In this document: piece by piece, positions 8,841 through 16,505 of the stretch
Numbering within the stretch: position 1 is the first letter of the stretch
Layout: every line of letters starts with the position of its first letter
Assembly: GCF_000758585.1 (NCBI RefSeq)
Contig: NZ_CP009281.1
Span: 4,836,001-4,900,000 of the forward strand
DNA: 64,000 nucleotides
Reading direction: 5' to 3'
DNA from: Paenibacillus sp. FSL R5-0345
GTDB lineage: Bacteria > Bacillota > Bacilli > Paenibacillales > Paenibacillaceae
The notes under the pieces: generated by a model
The model's input: the letters and a program-made list of their open reading frames with translations, nothing else
Databases searched by the model: none
Told to the model about the DNA's origin: nothing
Made by a program: the position numbers and the translations under genes

Positions 8841-10181
8841 ATGAACAAGCGTTTATCTAAGTTATTTACTGTCATGATGACTTTCTTCGTTTTAAGTTCA
8901 TTTAGTGTAGGCAATGTAGGTGCAAATGCAGATAATACCGCTAAAAAGGAAGACCAAGGGATTACTTTCTATCTGGTACGGCATGGAGAAACGATATTTA
9001 ATGTACAAGAACGTATGCAAGGGTTCTCCGACTCTCCTCTAACAGAGAAGGGAATTGAAGTAGCCGAGAATCTAAGCAGAGGCTTGAAGAACATTCCGTT
9101 CGTTGCCGCGTACAGCAGTTCGAGCGAACGGGCAAGCGACACGGCCGATCTCGTTCTTGAAGGCCGCAATCTCAAGCTGATCAAAGACAAGCGTTTGAGA
9201 GAAATCAATTTCGGTGACTTGGAAGGCGCTTATCAAACAGATGTTATGAAGCATACAAATGTTGCTTCGTTCAAGAAATTCGATTACACCTCGATGAACG
9301 GTGAGAATATGCAAGGCGTGTTCGAGCGGGCTAAAGCATCGCTGGATCAAATGGTTGAAGCAAACAAAACAAAAGGCGGGAATGTGCTTGTCGTTTCGCA
9401 TGGCATCACCATTCTCGATTTGGTCATGGGTCTCGACCCGAAAGCATGGGATATGAGCAAGGGCGGCTTGCCGAATTCCAGCGTAACGAAGATTCAGTGG
9501 AAAGACGGCAAATATACGGTGCAAAAAGTCGGCGATCAGAGCTATGCGGAAAATGGTCAAAACAAGCTCACGTTCTACTTCGTTCGTCACGGCGAAACGC
9601 TGTTTAACGTGCAAAAACGGATGCAGGGCCTCTCGGATGCTCCGCTCACGGAAGAAGGCATCAAGGTGGCCGAGGACCTGGCACGAGGCTTGCATGACAT
9701 TCCGTTCAGCGCAGCATACAGCAGCTCAAGCGGACGTGCGATAGATACGGCCGATTCCATTTTGGAAGGCCGAAACATGATTCTGAAAACGGATAAACGC
9801 TTGAGAGAAATGAACTTCGGTGACTTGGAAGGCGCTTATCAAGCAGATATTATGAAGCATACAAACGTTGCTTCGTTCCAGAAACTCGATTACACCTCGG
9901 TGAACGGAGAAAACATGGCTCAGGTTTTTGCCCGGACAAAAGCGGCAGTAGACCAGATCATTGCCGATAACCAAGGGTCGAAAAAGAATATCATTGTCGT
10001 TTCCCACGGCATCACCATTTTGGATTTGGTCATGGGACTTGATCCTAACGCTTGGGATATGGGCAAAGGTGGTTTGCCGAATTCCAGCGTGACGATCGTG
10101 GAATGGGAGAACGGCAAATTTACGGTAGGAAAAGTTGGCGACACCAGCTATTTGGAAAAGGGCAAGGCACTTTCACATTAA
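8841..10181 (+). CDS. Secreted tandem histidine-phosphatase (phosphoglycerate-mutase-like) protein
   Basis: The product is a 446-residue exported protein with a signal peptide at residues 1 to about 30 (positive MNKRLSK, hydrophobic core, then VGANA). Two full histidine-phosphatase domains follow at about 40-240 and 242-445. Each has the phosphohistidine motif RHGET, a second catalytic arginine in SSSxRAxDTA, the acidic residue in FGDLEGAY, and the second histidine in VVSHGIT. Both domains therefore look catalytically competent. Likely role: extracellular phosphomonoesterase or phytase-like scavenging of phosphate from sugar phosphates (inference). RBS AAAGGGG precedes the ATG. Base composition from about 9070 on is visibly more GC-rich than the neighbours. 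Confidence 0.88.
   Translation: MNKRLSKLFTVMMTFFVLSSFSVGNVGANADNTAKKEDQGITFYLVRHGETIFNVQERMQGFSDSPLTEKGIEVAENLSRGLKNIPFVAAYSSSSERASDTADLVLEGRNLKLIKDKRLREINFGDLEGAYQTDVMKHTNVASFKKFDYTSMNGENMQGVFERAKASLDQMVEANKTKGGNVLVVSHGITILDLVMGLDPKAWDMSKGGLPNSSVTKIQWKDGKYTVQKVGDQSYAENGQNKLTFYFVRHGETLFNVQKRMQGLSDAPLTEEGIKVAEDLARGLHDIPFSAAYSSSSGRAIDTADSILEGRNMILKTDKRLREMNFGDLEGAYQADIMKHTNVASFQKLDYTSVNGENMAQVFARTKAAVDQIIADNQGSKKNIIVVSHGITILDLVMGLDPNAWDMGKGGLPNSSVTIVEWENGKFTVGKVGDTSYLEKGKALSH
8958..10169 (+). repeat. Tandem 606-bp in-gene duplication (two units)
   Basis: Unit 1 (8958-9563) and unit 2 (9564-10169) encode residues 40-241 and 242-443 in an exact 202-codon register. Identity is very high at DNA level in the middle of the units: 9211-9250 and 9817-9856 are almost the same, including synonymous positions. 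This indicates a recent duplication or ongoing gene conversion between the two phosphatase domains. Confidence 0.85.
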
Positions 10182-10192
10182 GAAGTAGAACT

Positions 10193-10227
10193 GGTGCACA
10201 CCTGTCTGCACAAGACAGGTGTGCACC
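10193..10227 (+). terminator. Stem-loop after the phosphatase gene
   Basis: A perfect 15-base stem GGTGCACACCTGTCT/AGACAGGTGTGCACC encloses a five-base loop, 12 bases after the stop codon. Only a weak AAATTAAA follows, so it may act together with the next hairpin. Confidence 0.6.
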
Positions 10228-10232
10228 AAATT

Positions 10233-10270
10233 AAAGGGAGGGGGCAGCTAGACTGCCCCCTCCCTTTCCC
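10233..10270 (+). terminator. Second stem-loop, GC-rich terminator
   Basis: A 15-base stem AAAGGGAGGGGGCAG/CTGCCCCCTCCCTTT around loop CTAGA is the second of two tandem hairpins that insulate the phosphatase gene. It is followed by a pyrimidine-rich TTTCCCCTTCCC tract. Confidence 0.65.
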
Positions 10271-10306
10271 CTTCCCACTGAATTGACTTCCTGTTCATTT
10301 GAATAA

Positions 10307-10483
10307 AGATCTCAAGGAAATGAATTGGGGAACATGGAAATTACGGTAGCTTCAGGTGGTATATTCGGAGCTATGCTTCAACCTATGGCAGGTAACTTAA
10401 TCGCTAGCGAAGGCTGGAGATATACCTACATCTTTTTGGGCATATTAGTAATGGCAGTTGTTATTCCAACAGTTATCTTTTAA
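10307..10483 (+). pseudogene. Remnant of an MFS transporter gene
   Basis: An open stretch after an in-frame TAA (10304-10306) encodes SQGNELGN, then MEITVASGGIFGAML, MAGNLIASEGWRYTYIF and LGILVMAVVIPTVIF before TAA at 10481. The pattern (glycine-rich helix, SEGWRYTY loop, hydrophobic helix) is that of one internal helix-loop-helix piece of a major-facilitator transporter. The rest of the gene is missing on both sides. An ATG occurs at 10334, but no convincing ribosome site precedes it. The remnant ends 19 bases before the SDR start, so the SDR was probably once in an operon with this transporter. Confidence 0.6.
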
Positions 10484-10502
10484 TTCGTTAGGAGAAAATA
10501 AA

Positions 10503-11237
10503 ATGAGAAGATTAGATAATAAAGTGGCTATTATTACAGGTGGGGCTTCCGGTATTGGTGAAAGCATGGCAGATCTGTTTGCTCAAGAAGGCGCTATCGT
10601 TATTGCCGCAGATATCAATGAGGCAGCGCTAGAGAAAGTAAGCCAGAAACAGAATGTTTATGGAATGAAATTGAATGTTGCCTCAGATGAGGATTGGAAA
10701 GTGCTGGCAAAGGAAGTACATGATCGTTTTGGTAAGATTGATATTCTTGTCAATAACGCAGGCATCTCTTCTGAAAAACCATTTGATCAAATCGATATTG
10801 AGGATTGGCAGAAAATCAATTCCATCAATGGTTATGGCCCGTTCGCTGGGATTAAACATGTCACGCCTTATATGGCAGCTCAAAAGAAAGGTTCGATCAT
10901 CAATATTTCTTCTTATACAGCTCTGATCGGTCAAGGCTTTAATCACTACTCGGCATCCAAAGGTGCAGTTCGTGCATTATCTAAAGCGGCTGCTACAACC
11001 TTCGGCCGTCAAGGCGTACGGGTAAACACTCTATTCCCTGGAATTATTGAAACGCCAATGACTCAAGCTTTAAGTACTTCAAAGGATTTGCTAGACCAAT
11101 TGATTCAGGCAACACCTTTGCAGCGTTTGGGTCAAGCCATCGATATTGCCCAAGCGGCGTTATTTCTGGCAACAGATGAATCTTCATACATTACAGGTTC
11201 GGAAATAGTCATCGACGGAGGATACTCAGCTCAATAA
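10503..11237 (+). CDS. Short-chain dehydrogenase/reductase (SDR)
   Basis: A 244-residue classical SDR oxidoreductase using NAD(P). The cofactor motif TGGASGIG is at 12-19, NNAG at 84-87, the catalytic Ser near 136, and Tyr149 and Lys153 in YSASKGA. The acidic residue after beta-2 (AADINE) favours NAD over NADP. The C-terminal ITGSEIVIDGGYSAQ is typical. The start at 10503 has TTAGGAG 7-8 bases upstream; a longer frame to 10458 runs back into the MFS remnant and is not used. The substrate is unknown; the best general match is 3-oxoacyl-reductase/glucose-dehydrogenase-like SDRs. Confidence 0.9.
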   Translation: MRRLDNKVAIITGGASGIGESMADLFAQEGAIVIAADINEAALEKVSQKQNVYGMKLNVASDEDWKVLAKEVHDRFGKIDILVNNAGISSEKPFDQIDIEDWQKINSINGYGPFAGIKHVTPYMAAQKKGSIINISSYTALIGQGFNHYSASKGAVRALSKAAATTFGRQGVRVNTLFPGIIETPMTQALSTSKDLLDQLIQATPLQRLGQAIDIAQAALFLATDESSYITGSEIVIDGGYSAQ

Positions 11238-11241
11238 CGAT

Positions 11242-11280
11242 AATGACAGCCCTCAAGTTAAATGAGGGCTGTCATTTTTT
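11242..11280 (+). terminator. Rho-independent terminator of the SDR gene
   Basis: A 14-base perfect stem AATGACAGCCCTCA/TGAGGGCTGTCATT with a seven-base loop is followed by TTTT, 4 bases past the SDR stop. Confidence 0.9.
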
Positions 11281-11293
11281 CATTACAAGACCA

Positions 11294-11482
11294 TTAGAAG
11301 ATCCATATGAGTAAGAAAATAACTGCAATTATTGCCACCACGATGAACAGATTGATTACCTCGCTCCAAAATCCAGGAACACCTTGTGTATGATATTTTT
11401 GCGCATTGACATCATGGTTTGCTTTATGACCGCCAGGGTCCGTCACATTCGGATTAGGTCCTGGATCAAAAAAGTCAGACAT
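11294..11482 (-). CDS. Small single-pass membrane protein, unknown function
   Basis: A 62-residue protein. A polar Pro/Gly/Asn-rich N-terminal half (MSDFFDPGPNPNVTDPGG) is followed by one C-terminal transmembrane segment (INLFIVVAIIAVIFLLIWIF). I take the ATG at 11482, with AAAGG about 11 bases upstream; a GTG at 11494 is possible. It is similar in shape to small tail-anchored proteins of Bacillaceae. No function can be assigned, and it stands alone between two convergent or unrelated genes. Confidence 0.6.
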   Translation of the reverse strand: MSDFFDPGPNPNVTDPGGHKANHDVNAQKYHTQGVPGFWSEVINLFIVVAIIAVIFLLIWIF

Positions 11483-11556
11483 AGAAATCAACACCTTTCT
11501 CGATTATAAACCATATTATACAAGTTAATTCCCTATTTAAAAATAATCTCCATTGC

Positions 11557-12180
11557 TCAAATCATTTGAGAATAAAAATAAGGTAAGTGTTTCTTTGATA
11601 GAGCTTTTTCGATTAGTTCTTGATCGTAGCCATATTTTTGCAATGCAGTAATAATCGCTTGTGTCCTGTCTGATCGTTGTCTTCTTAAATTTGATTCTAG
11701 CTGTATTTCTAGAGGAACTGTAGGAATAGTATACCGTCCGATTGTCACATTCCTAAAATGATTCCAAATGAATTGTCCACCTTCCCATATTCCATCGCCA
11801 TCCATAGAATCAGGAATGCCCGCTGAATTGGAGATATGAACGACTTCCACTTTAAACCCATCGATGATCCAACTCCCCTTTGTCCATGAGAAGCCCGAAG
11901 AAAAGGTCTGAGTGTATGCAGGTTCTTCTAAAGAGGATAACCAGCTCTCCCCATGAGGGAATTCACATTTATCCAGCAAGGAATATTCCTTCAGAAGTTC
12001 TGCAAATTGTGCAATCCCTTCTTTATTTTTTGTATAAATATCAACGTCTCCCGGAGTCATTTCACAGCCCTGTAAAACCGAACCCACTGAGCCCACCAAG
12101 ATCCATTCTAATTTCGAATTTACTTCCGATGAAAAATAAAGCTCACATACCTTTGACAATGCTGTTTCCCAGCTATTCAT
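11557..12180 (-). CDS. Nucleotidyltransferase-fold (MNT/AbiEii-like) protein
   Basis: A 207-residue cytoplasmic protein with the Pol-beta superfamily nucleotidyltransferase signature. VGSVGSVLQG (Gly-Ser motif, about residues 28-37) is followed by GDVDIYT (Asp-x-Asp metal ligands, about 44-50). The rest has no HEPN or antitoxin domain that I recognise. Proteins like this are often annotated as aminoglycoside-type or antitoxin-like nucleotidyltransferases. No partner toxin gene is adjacent, so a toxin-antitoxin role is not supported. The ATG at 12180 is clear. Confidence 0.75.
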   Translation of the reverse strand: MNSWETALSKVCELYFSSEVNSKLEWILVGSVGSVLQGCEMTPGDVDIYTKNKEGIAQFAELLKEYSLLDKCEFPHGESWLSSLEEPAYTQTFSSGFSWTKGSWIIDGFKVEVVHISNSAGIPDSMDGDGIWEGGQFIWNHFRNVTIGRYTIPTVPLEIQLESNLRRQRSDRTQAIITALQKYGYDQELIEKALSKKHLPYFYSQMI

Positions 12181-12277
12181 AATTCCACCCCAAATTGACT
12201 AGTAAGTTCGAGTACATGAAACCTCAATAACCTCAGGTGCGTTAAAGAACTATACAAATTCACAGGAGGTTTTTAAA

Positions 12278-12478
12278 ATGAGATACAGTGCTGCAGGCGC
12301 GCGAATAACCTGTCCTTGTTGTCAAAACGATACCTTTGATCTGGATTATAAACTGCTTAACACAAGCGGAGCATCCTTTCTAGGATTTGACTGGGCGAAT
12401 AAAAACGCTGCTATACTTATTTGTAAGAGATGCACCCATATCTCATGGTTTATGGAAGAACCAACATCAGATAACTAA
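12278..12478 (+). CDS. Small zinc-ribbon protein, unknown function
   Basis: A 66-residue protein with two Cys pairs, CPCC near residues 12-15 and CKRC near 49-52, spaced as in a zinc ribbon. The perfect AGGAGG with an 8-base spacer before the ATG supports translation. The central FLGFDWANKNAAILICKRCTH resembles small nucleic-acid-binding or zinc-ribbon proteins of Bacillaceae. It is divergent from the nucleotidyltransferase gene, with about 100 bases between them. Function unknown. Confidence 0.75.
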   Translation: MRYSAAGARITCPCCQNDTFDLDYKLLNTSGASFLGFDWANKNAAILICKRCTHISWFMEEPTSDN

Positions 12479-12540
12479 ACACTACCAGATTTTTCTACAT
12501 CTTCATTATAAAAAATTTCTATAGACTATGCGTCCTTGAG

Positions 12541-12568
12541 CTGGATGCAATTGTTCTTTTGCATCCAG
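12541..12568. terminator. Stem-loop between convergent genes
   Basis: A perfect 10-base stem CTGGATGCAA/TTGCATCCAG lies between the zinc-ribbon gene (plus strand) and the end of the LysR gene (minus strand). No strong T-run follows on either side, so termination is plausible but weak. Confidence 0.4.
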
Positions 12569-12601
12569 TTAAATACCTCTAGATACCCATCCCCAATTGT
12601 C

Positions 12602-13486
12602 TCAAACCTCTTTGGATAACGATCCGAAATATTCTACAACTACCTCACGAAATTCCAAAGCAGCCCGAGAAATGTACCGACTCTTGTGCCATATTAAAGC
12701 AATTTCCCTTACCAATTCATGATTCTCTATCTGGAGATATTTGATGTCTTCCCTTGAATTTCTTGCTGTACTTGGTATGAAGGCAAGACCAATCTCAGCT
12801 TCCACAAGCGTGATCAACCTTGCAGGTTCATCCCCCTCATACACATATTTAGGCGTAAATCCAACCGATTGGCACACAGAGTCTATTAAATCCCGAGTTC
12901 CGTAACCACTCTTAACCCCGACGAACCATTCATCTCTTAGCTCTATCAAAGATACACTGCTTCGATCTGCCAAACGATGTCCCTTAGGAACCGCTACAAG
13001 GATAGGGTCGATAAACACGACTTGGCATTCAATGTCGTCCCCTTCTATAGGGGGTGAGGACAAGCAGAAATCCACCTCTCCTCGATCCAAAAGTGTAACC
13101 ATTTCCTTGGTAGTCAGCATCTGCACGTGAAATTGAATATCAGGTCGCTTTTTCCGAAACTCGCGAAGGATGTTGGGTAATGTACTGGCGGTGGTCACCG
13201 CTAATTCGAGCATGTTATGTTCCGGGTGAGATAAATCGCTAAGCTCCTGCTTCCCCTGTTCCAATTCAAACAAGGCTCTTTCTGCACGGCGAAGGAATCT
13301 GCTTCCGAACTCATTCAGACGCAGGTTCCGCCCTACTCGATCGAATAAAGGGACCCCTAGATCCTCCTCCAAACGCTGGATTGTTTTGCTGAGTGATGAT
13401 TGAGTAACGTGCAGATTCCGGGCAGCTTCTGTCACATGTTCCAGTCGAGCTACCGCGAGAAAATATTGCAGCTGTAGAAGTTCCAT
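12602..13486 (-). CDS. LysR-family transcriptional regulator
   Basis: A 294-residue regulator. The winged helix-turn-helix is at residues about 3-60 (MELLQLQYFLAVARLEHVTE...LHVTQSSLSKTIQRLEEDLG), and the periplasmic-binding-like effector domain is at about 90-290. The start MELLQLQYF fits LysR family convention. An ATG 12 bases upstream (13498) also has AAAGG at good distance and cannot be excluded. It is transcribed divergently from the MFS gene at 13597 with about 100 bases between, the usual layout in which a LysR protein controls its neighbour. The effector is unknown. Confidence 0.9.
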   Translation of the reverse strand: MELLQLQYFLAVARLEHVTEAARNLHVTQSSLSKTIQRLEEDLGVPLFDRVGRNLRLNEFGSRFLRRAERALFELEQGKQELSDLSHPEHNMLELAVTTASTLPNILREFRKKRPDIQFHVQMLTTKEMVTLLDRGEVDFCLSSPPIEGDDIECQVVFIDPILVAVPKGHRLADRSSVSLIELRDEWFVGVKSGYGTRDLIDSVCQSVGFTPKYVYEGDEPARLITLVEAEIGLAFIPSTARNSREDIKYLQIENHELVREIALIWHKSRYISRAALEFREVVVEYFGSLSKEV

Positions 13487-13596
13487 TTCGCACCCCATTC
13501 ATTCCTTTAAGTCAATGAGAATATAACATAAAATGCGTTGGAATGAATAATTAAAATCAAGTAGGATGACATTAATACGCTTTAGGGGGACCCAAA

Positions 13597-14986
13597 ATGA
13601 GTGTTCGGAATTGGTGGTTAATGATTTCAGTGGGTCTAGGGATACTATTGAACCCATTAAATTCTTCAATGGTTTCTGTGGCTATTCCAAGATTGCAAAA
13701 TGTATTCCAACTTGACTATACAGGTGTTTCCTGGATTATTTTTTCTTTCTACATTGCTAGTAGCATCGCTCAACCTGTCATGGGAAAGGCCAGCGATTTA
13801 TTTGGTAGGAGAAAAATATTTCTTTCCGGGCTTATAGTAGCCTTCATTGCCTCATTATTAGCTCCTTTCGCACCAAGCTTCGCGTGGCTCATCGTGTTTC
13901 GTATTGTGCAAGCTATTGGAACAAGCATGATGGTTGCCGTTGGGATGGCCATAGTGCGAATTCATGTAACGGAAAAACAAGCGACAGCGCTGTCTGTTTT
14001 GTCCATCTTCCTATCCGGTGCGGCAGCCATCGGCCCCTTTATTGGCGGGGTTATCATACACTGGTGGGGCTGGCCTGCTATCTTTTTCGTCAATATTCCA
14101 TTTGTGGTATTGAGCTTTCTATTGTCTTGGAGAAATATTCCTAAGGAAAACTCTTCATTAACCGTTTCATCGGGCATGTCCCTTCGCAAATGGTTCAATT
14201 GGATAGATGGATCAGGGATCCTGCTCTTCACAGTGGGACTGGTTGCCCTGCTCATTGGATTACTCTCAGCAAAATCATCCGGGCACATCGCTGTAGGAAA
14301 TGTCGTTGTTTCACTGATAGGACTTGCTCTGCTAGGGGTATTCGTACGACATGAGTTAAAAGCGGCTTCGCCTTTTATCCCTTTACGCACATTCGCCAAA
14401 TATCCTGCGATGACTTGGGTTAATGTGGAGTTCATGCTCGTTAACGTACTTTATTACTCACTCTTTTTCGGAGTTCCGTCCTACTTGCAAGTGGTTCGCC
14501 ATCAGCGAATATCAAACAGGGATACTTATGCTAACCTTAGGCCTATGCTCTCTAGTTACTTCTCCAATAGCAGGACGATGGATCGATAAATCCGGACCAA
14601 GACCGGCATTGCTAGTGTCTGCAATATTGATGACTGCGGGATCAGTATGGCTCGTGACCTTGAATCAATCTTCACCGGTTATTAGCGTGTGCCTGGCGTT
14701 GGCTGCATTCGGGATTAGCAATGGGTTGAATAATGTAGGCATGCAAGCAGCTTTGTTCCAAAGTTCACCCAAAGAAATCATCGGAGTAGCATCCGGATTA
14801 TTTAATACATCAAGATATCTGGGAACCATTCTCTCTTCCTTATTGATAGGAATCATAATGAGAGGTAAGTTCAGCTTTGAGGGATTTCAAGTCCTTGGGA
14901 TTATTCTCACGATCATTGCATTGGCTTTGGTATTCATGAGTCGGCGGCGCCGGAAGTCTGGGGATATGCGGGAGCAATTCAATTGA
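13597..14986 (+). pseudogene. DHA2-type MFS drug exporter, frameshifted
   Basis: Two overlapping frames encode one 14-helix-type multidrug transporter. The first (13597-14589) begins MSVRNWWLMISVGLGILLNPLNSSMVSVAIP and contains the family motif GKASDLFGRRK. The second frame (open from 14423) carries ISEYQTGILMLTLG onward to TAA at 14984-14986. The join is at about 14499-14500: dropping one C from CGCC gives QVVR-ISEYQTGIL, as expected for the family. Restored length is about 463 residues. It is either a genuine disruption or an assembly error, and there is no slippery heptamer. It is divergent from the LysR gene, its likely regulator. Confidence 0.75.
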
Positions 14987-14992
14987 TTAACT

Positions 14993-15325
14993 TTAACTAT
15001 TAATAAGTTTGCGAATTTCTTTATAATCTTCCTCCGTTATCAGTCCATCATAACTTGAGAAATCTAAAGTGAATCGCTGACCATCTGTGTATTCATATTG
15101 AATAATATACAATCCAGAGCCTATGTCCTTGCTGGCGCCTAAAATACTAATCACTTCTTCATAAGTCATTTTAGCTGTCACTTTGCTTAATTGCTCTTTT
15201 GTAGCTGTTTTTATTTCAGTGGGTTCTGATGAATTTTGCTGTACCGGATTCTTTGAATTTTGACAGCCAACCGTGAACACCGCGAGCATTAGTAATACCA
15301 TTGTTGCAGTTAATAAAACTCTCAT
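14993..15325 (-). CDS. Small lipoprotein with BamE/SmpA-like fold
   Basis: A 110-residue predicted lipoprotein. The signal peptide MRVLLTATMVLLMLAVFTVG is followed by Cys21. A polar linker (about 22-45) precedes a compact domain: MTYEEVISILGAS (helix with glycine turn), then IIQYEYTDGQRFTLDF. That motif order recalls the SmpA/OmlA-like or beta-lactamase-inhibitor-like two-layer fold seen in many Firmicute lipoproteins of unknown role. It is convergent with the MFS gene, with a 6-base gap. Confidence 0.7.
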   Translation of the reverse strand: MRVLLTATMVLLMLAVFTVGCQNSKNPVQQNSSEPTEIKTATKEQLSKVTAKMTYEEVISILGASKDIGSGLYIIQYEYTDGQRFTLDFSSYDGLITEEDYKEIRKLINS

Positions 15326-15389
15326 TCAAACACCTCCGGATTGTGGGGCTTCCATAGGACTAATATATGCGAAAATAGCTTTTTAATAA

Positions 15390-15428
15390 AGAAAGTCCCT
15401 ATGACCAATCACATCATAGGGACTTTCT
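15390..15428 (-). terminator. Terminator hairpin after the exported-protein gene
   Basis: A perfect 15-base stem AGAAAGTCCCTATGA/TCATAGGGACTTTCT with a nine-base loop lies about 50 bases past the stop of the 15481-16410 gene. On the minus strand it is followed by TTATTAAAAA rather than a clean T-run. Confidence 0.6.
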
Positions 15429-15480
15429 AATTGCATTCTTTTAGTTGTTCCACACTTACATATTCAACGCAACGGGATCT

Positions 15481-16410
15481 TTAATCACGATGTCCGTATT
15501 CATCGCCCTCTTTCACCTGCTGCACTTGTTTACCTGAGAGGTCAATAGACTCTGGTGTAGTCGCATTGAATGCGGAGAGCTGAACATCCACACTAGCAGC
15601 CAAAGTATGGGAGGCTCCTTGCGCATCCTGACCCACAAACGTTAGATCTAACTGTTGGTGCTGAAGCTCATTAGCCGGAGTGATATCAGCATTCAAACGG
15701 ATGCTTTGAATCTGTACACCGTTCGTCAGAGCAATTGCTTGGAAATCAAACAGGTTATGCTGAATTAAATCCTCTGGATCATTTGAATCGACAATCGTTT
15801 CTTTACTGGACTCATGATCTTTCTCTTCCCAAAGATCTTGAACAGAACTGGGGCTAACGCTGCACCACTGCCGGGATTTGTGCATTGTCAAGATGCATCG
15901 AGATATGCTTGGACCGTCTTTATCGGTAGTAGAGGTGATCTCATTCTTCAAATTGCCGATCAAAGCATCCATGATCGTCTCTTCTTGGCTGCTAAGCCAA
16001 ACTGCTTCCTTCGGTTCTGCTCCTGTTTCCTGATCCTTCTTATCCTTAATATCCTGCTTTACGTAATAAATATCGGAAGCATCGCTCTTCCAGACCTGTC
16101 CGTCAGGCTGACTATAGAGGTTAAGTTCATGGGAACCTTGTGACCCACTAATCTTCACAGCGCCTCTTACGGCTTCATTCGGCAAGCTTACTTTTATACT
16201 TCCTTGTGCCTGACTCAGAATACTCCCGTTATCTTTAAGCATCGCATCAGCTTGTACGGTAACAGTTTGCATATTCTCTGCAGTATTCTTAAATGCGGCT
16301 TTGTAATCGTCATACCCAGAGGTTCCCGCAAACGCCGTCATTCCGGTAATCAGCATGATCGCCCCGCTAATCCCTGCTGCACCTCCGGTAAGTAGCCATT
16401 TCTTCTTCAT
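15481..16410 (-). CDS. Exported protein of unknown function, possibly frame-damaged
   Basis: A protein of about 309 residues. It has a signal peptide or N-terminal anchor (MKKKWLLTGGAAGISGAIMLITGMTAFA) and an extracytoplasmic domain rich in beta-like stretches, for example MQTVTVQADAMLKDNGSI and VQIQSIRLNADITPANE. The ATG at 16410 has GAAGGGAAG upstream. The segment encoded by about 15815-15910 reads oddly in the main frame (RCILTMHKSRQWCSV), while adjacent frames give the more protein-like MHLDNAQIPAVVQ and LAPVLFKIFGK. This suggests three compensating single-base changes. Function unknown. Confidence 0.6.
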   Translation of the reverse strand: MKKKWLLTGGAAGISGAIMLITGMTAFAGTSGYDDYKAAFKNTAENMQTVTVQADAMLKDNGSILSQAQGSIKVSLPNEAVRGAVKISGSQGSHELNLYSQPDGQVWKSDASDIYYVKQDIKDKKDQETGAEPKEAVWLSSQEETIMDALIGNLKNEITSTTDKDGPSISRCILTMHKSRQWCSVSPSSVQDLWEEKDHESSKETIVDSNDPEDLIQHNLFDFQAIALTNGVQIQSIRLNADITPANELQHQQLDLTFVGQDAQGASHTLAASVDVQLSAFNATTPESIDLSGKQVQQVKEGDEYGHRD

Positions 16411-16505
16411 TTTTGTTCTTCCCTTCATTACTTATTTAGTCTTGTATATTAAGCTTAGGTGCAATTCCTAAATTCGTTGTGAAGAGTCTATTAAATAAAT
16501 CTTAA

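Noticed and set aside
9072-9695. 207-codon open frame on the minus strand inside the phosphatase gene
   Set aside because: It is the antisense shadow of a GC-richer gene with a strong plus-strand signal peptide and catalytic motifs. It has no ribosome site of its own.
10193-10267. Short CRISPR-like or REP array from two tandem palindromes
   Set aside because: The two hairpins have unrelated sequences and only one copy each. They are best read as tandem terminators.
11557-12478. Toxin-antitoxin pair made of the nucleotidyltransferase and the zinc-ribbon protein
   Set aside because: The genes are divergent, about 100 bases apart, and the small protein lacks HEPN or AbiEi features.
13962-14435. 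157-codon minus-strand frame inside the MFS gene
   Set aside because: Antisense shadow of a hydrophobic membrane protein. The plus-strand reading has clear transporter motifs.
14490-14510. Programmed frameshift in the MFS gene
   Set aside because: There is no slippery heptamer and no downstream structure. A one-base indel explains the join better.
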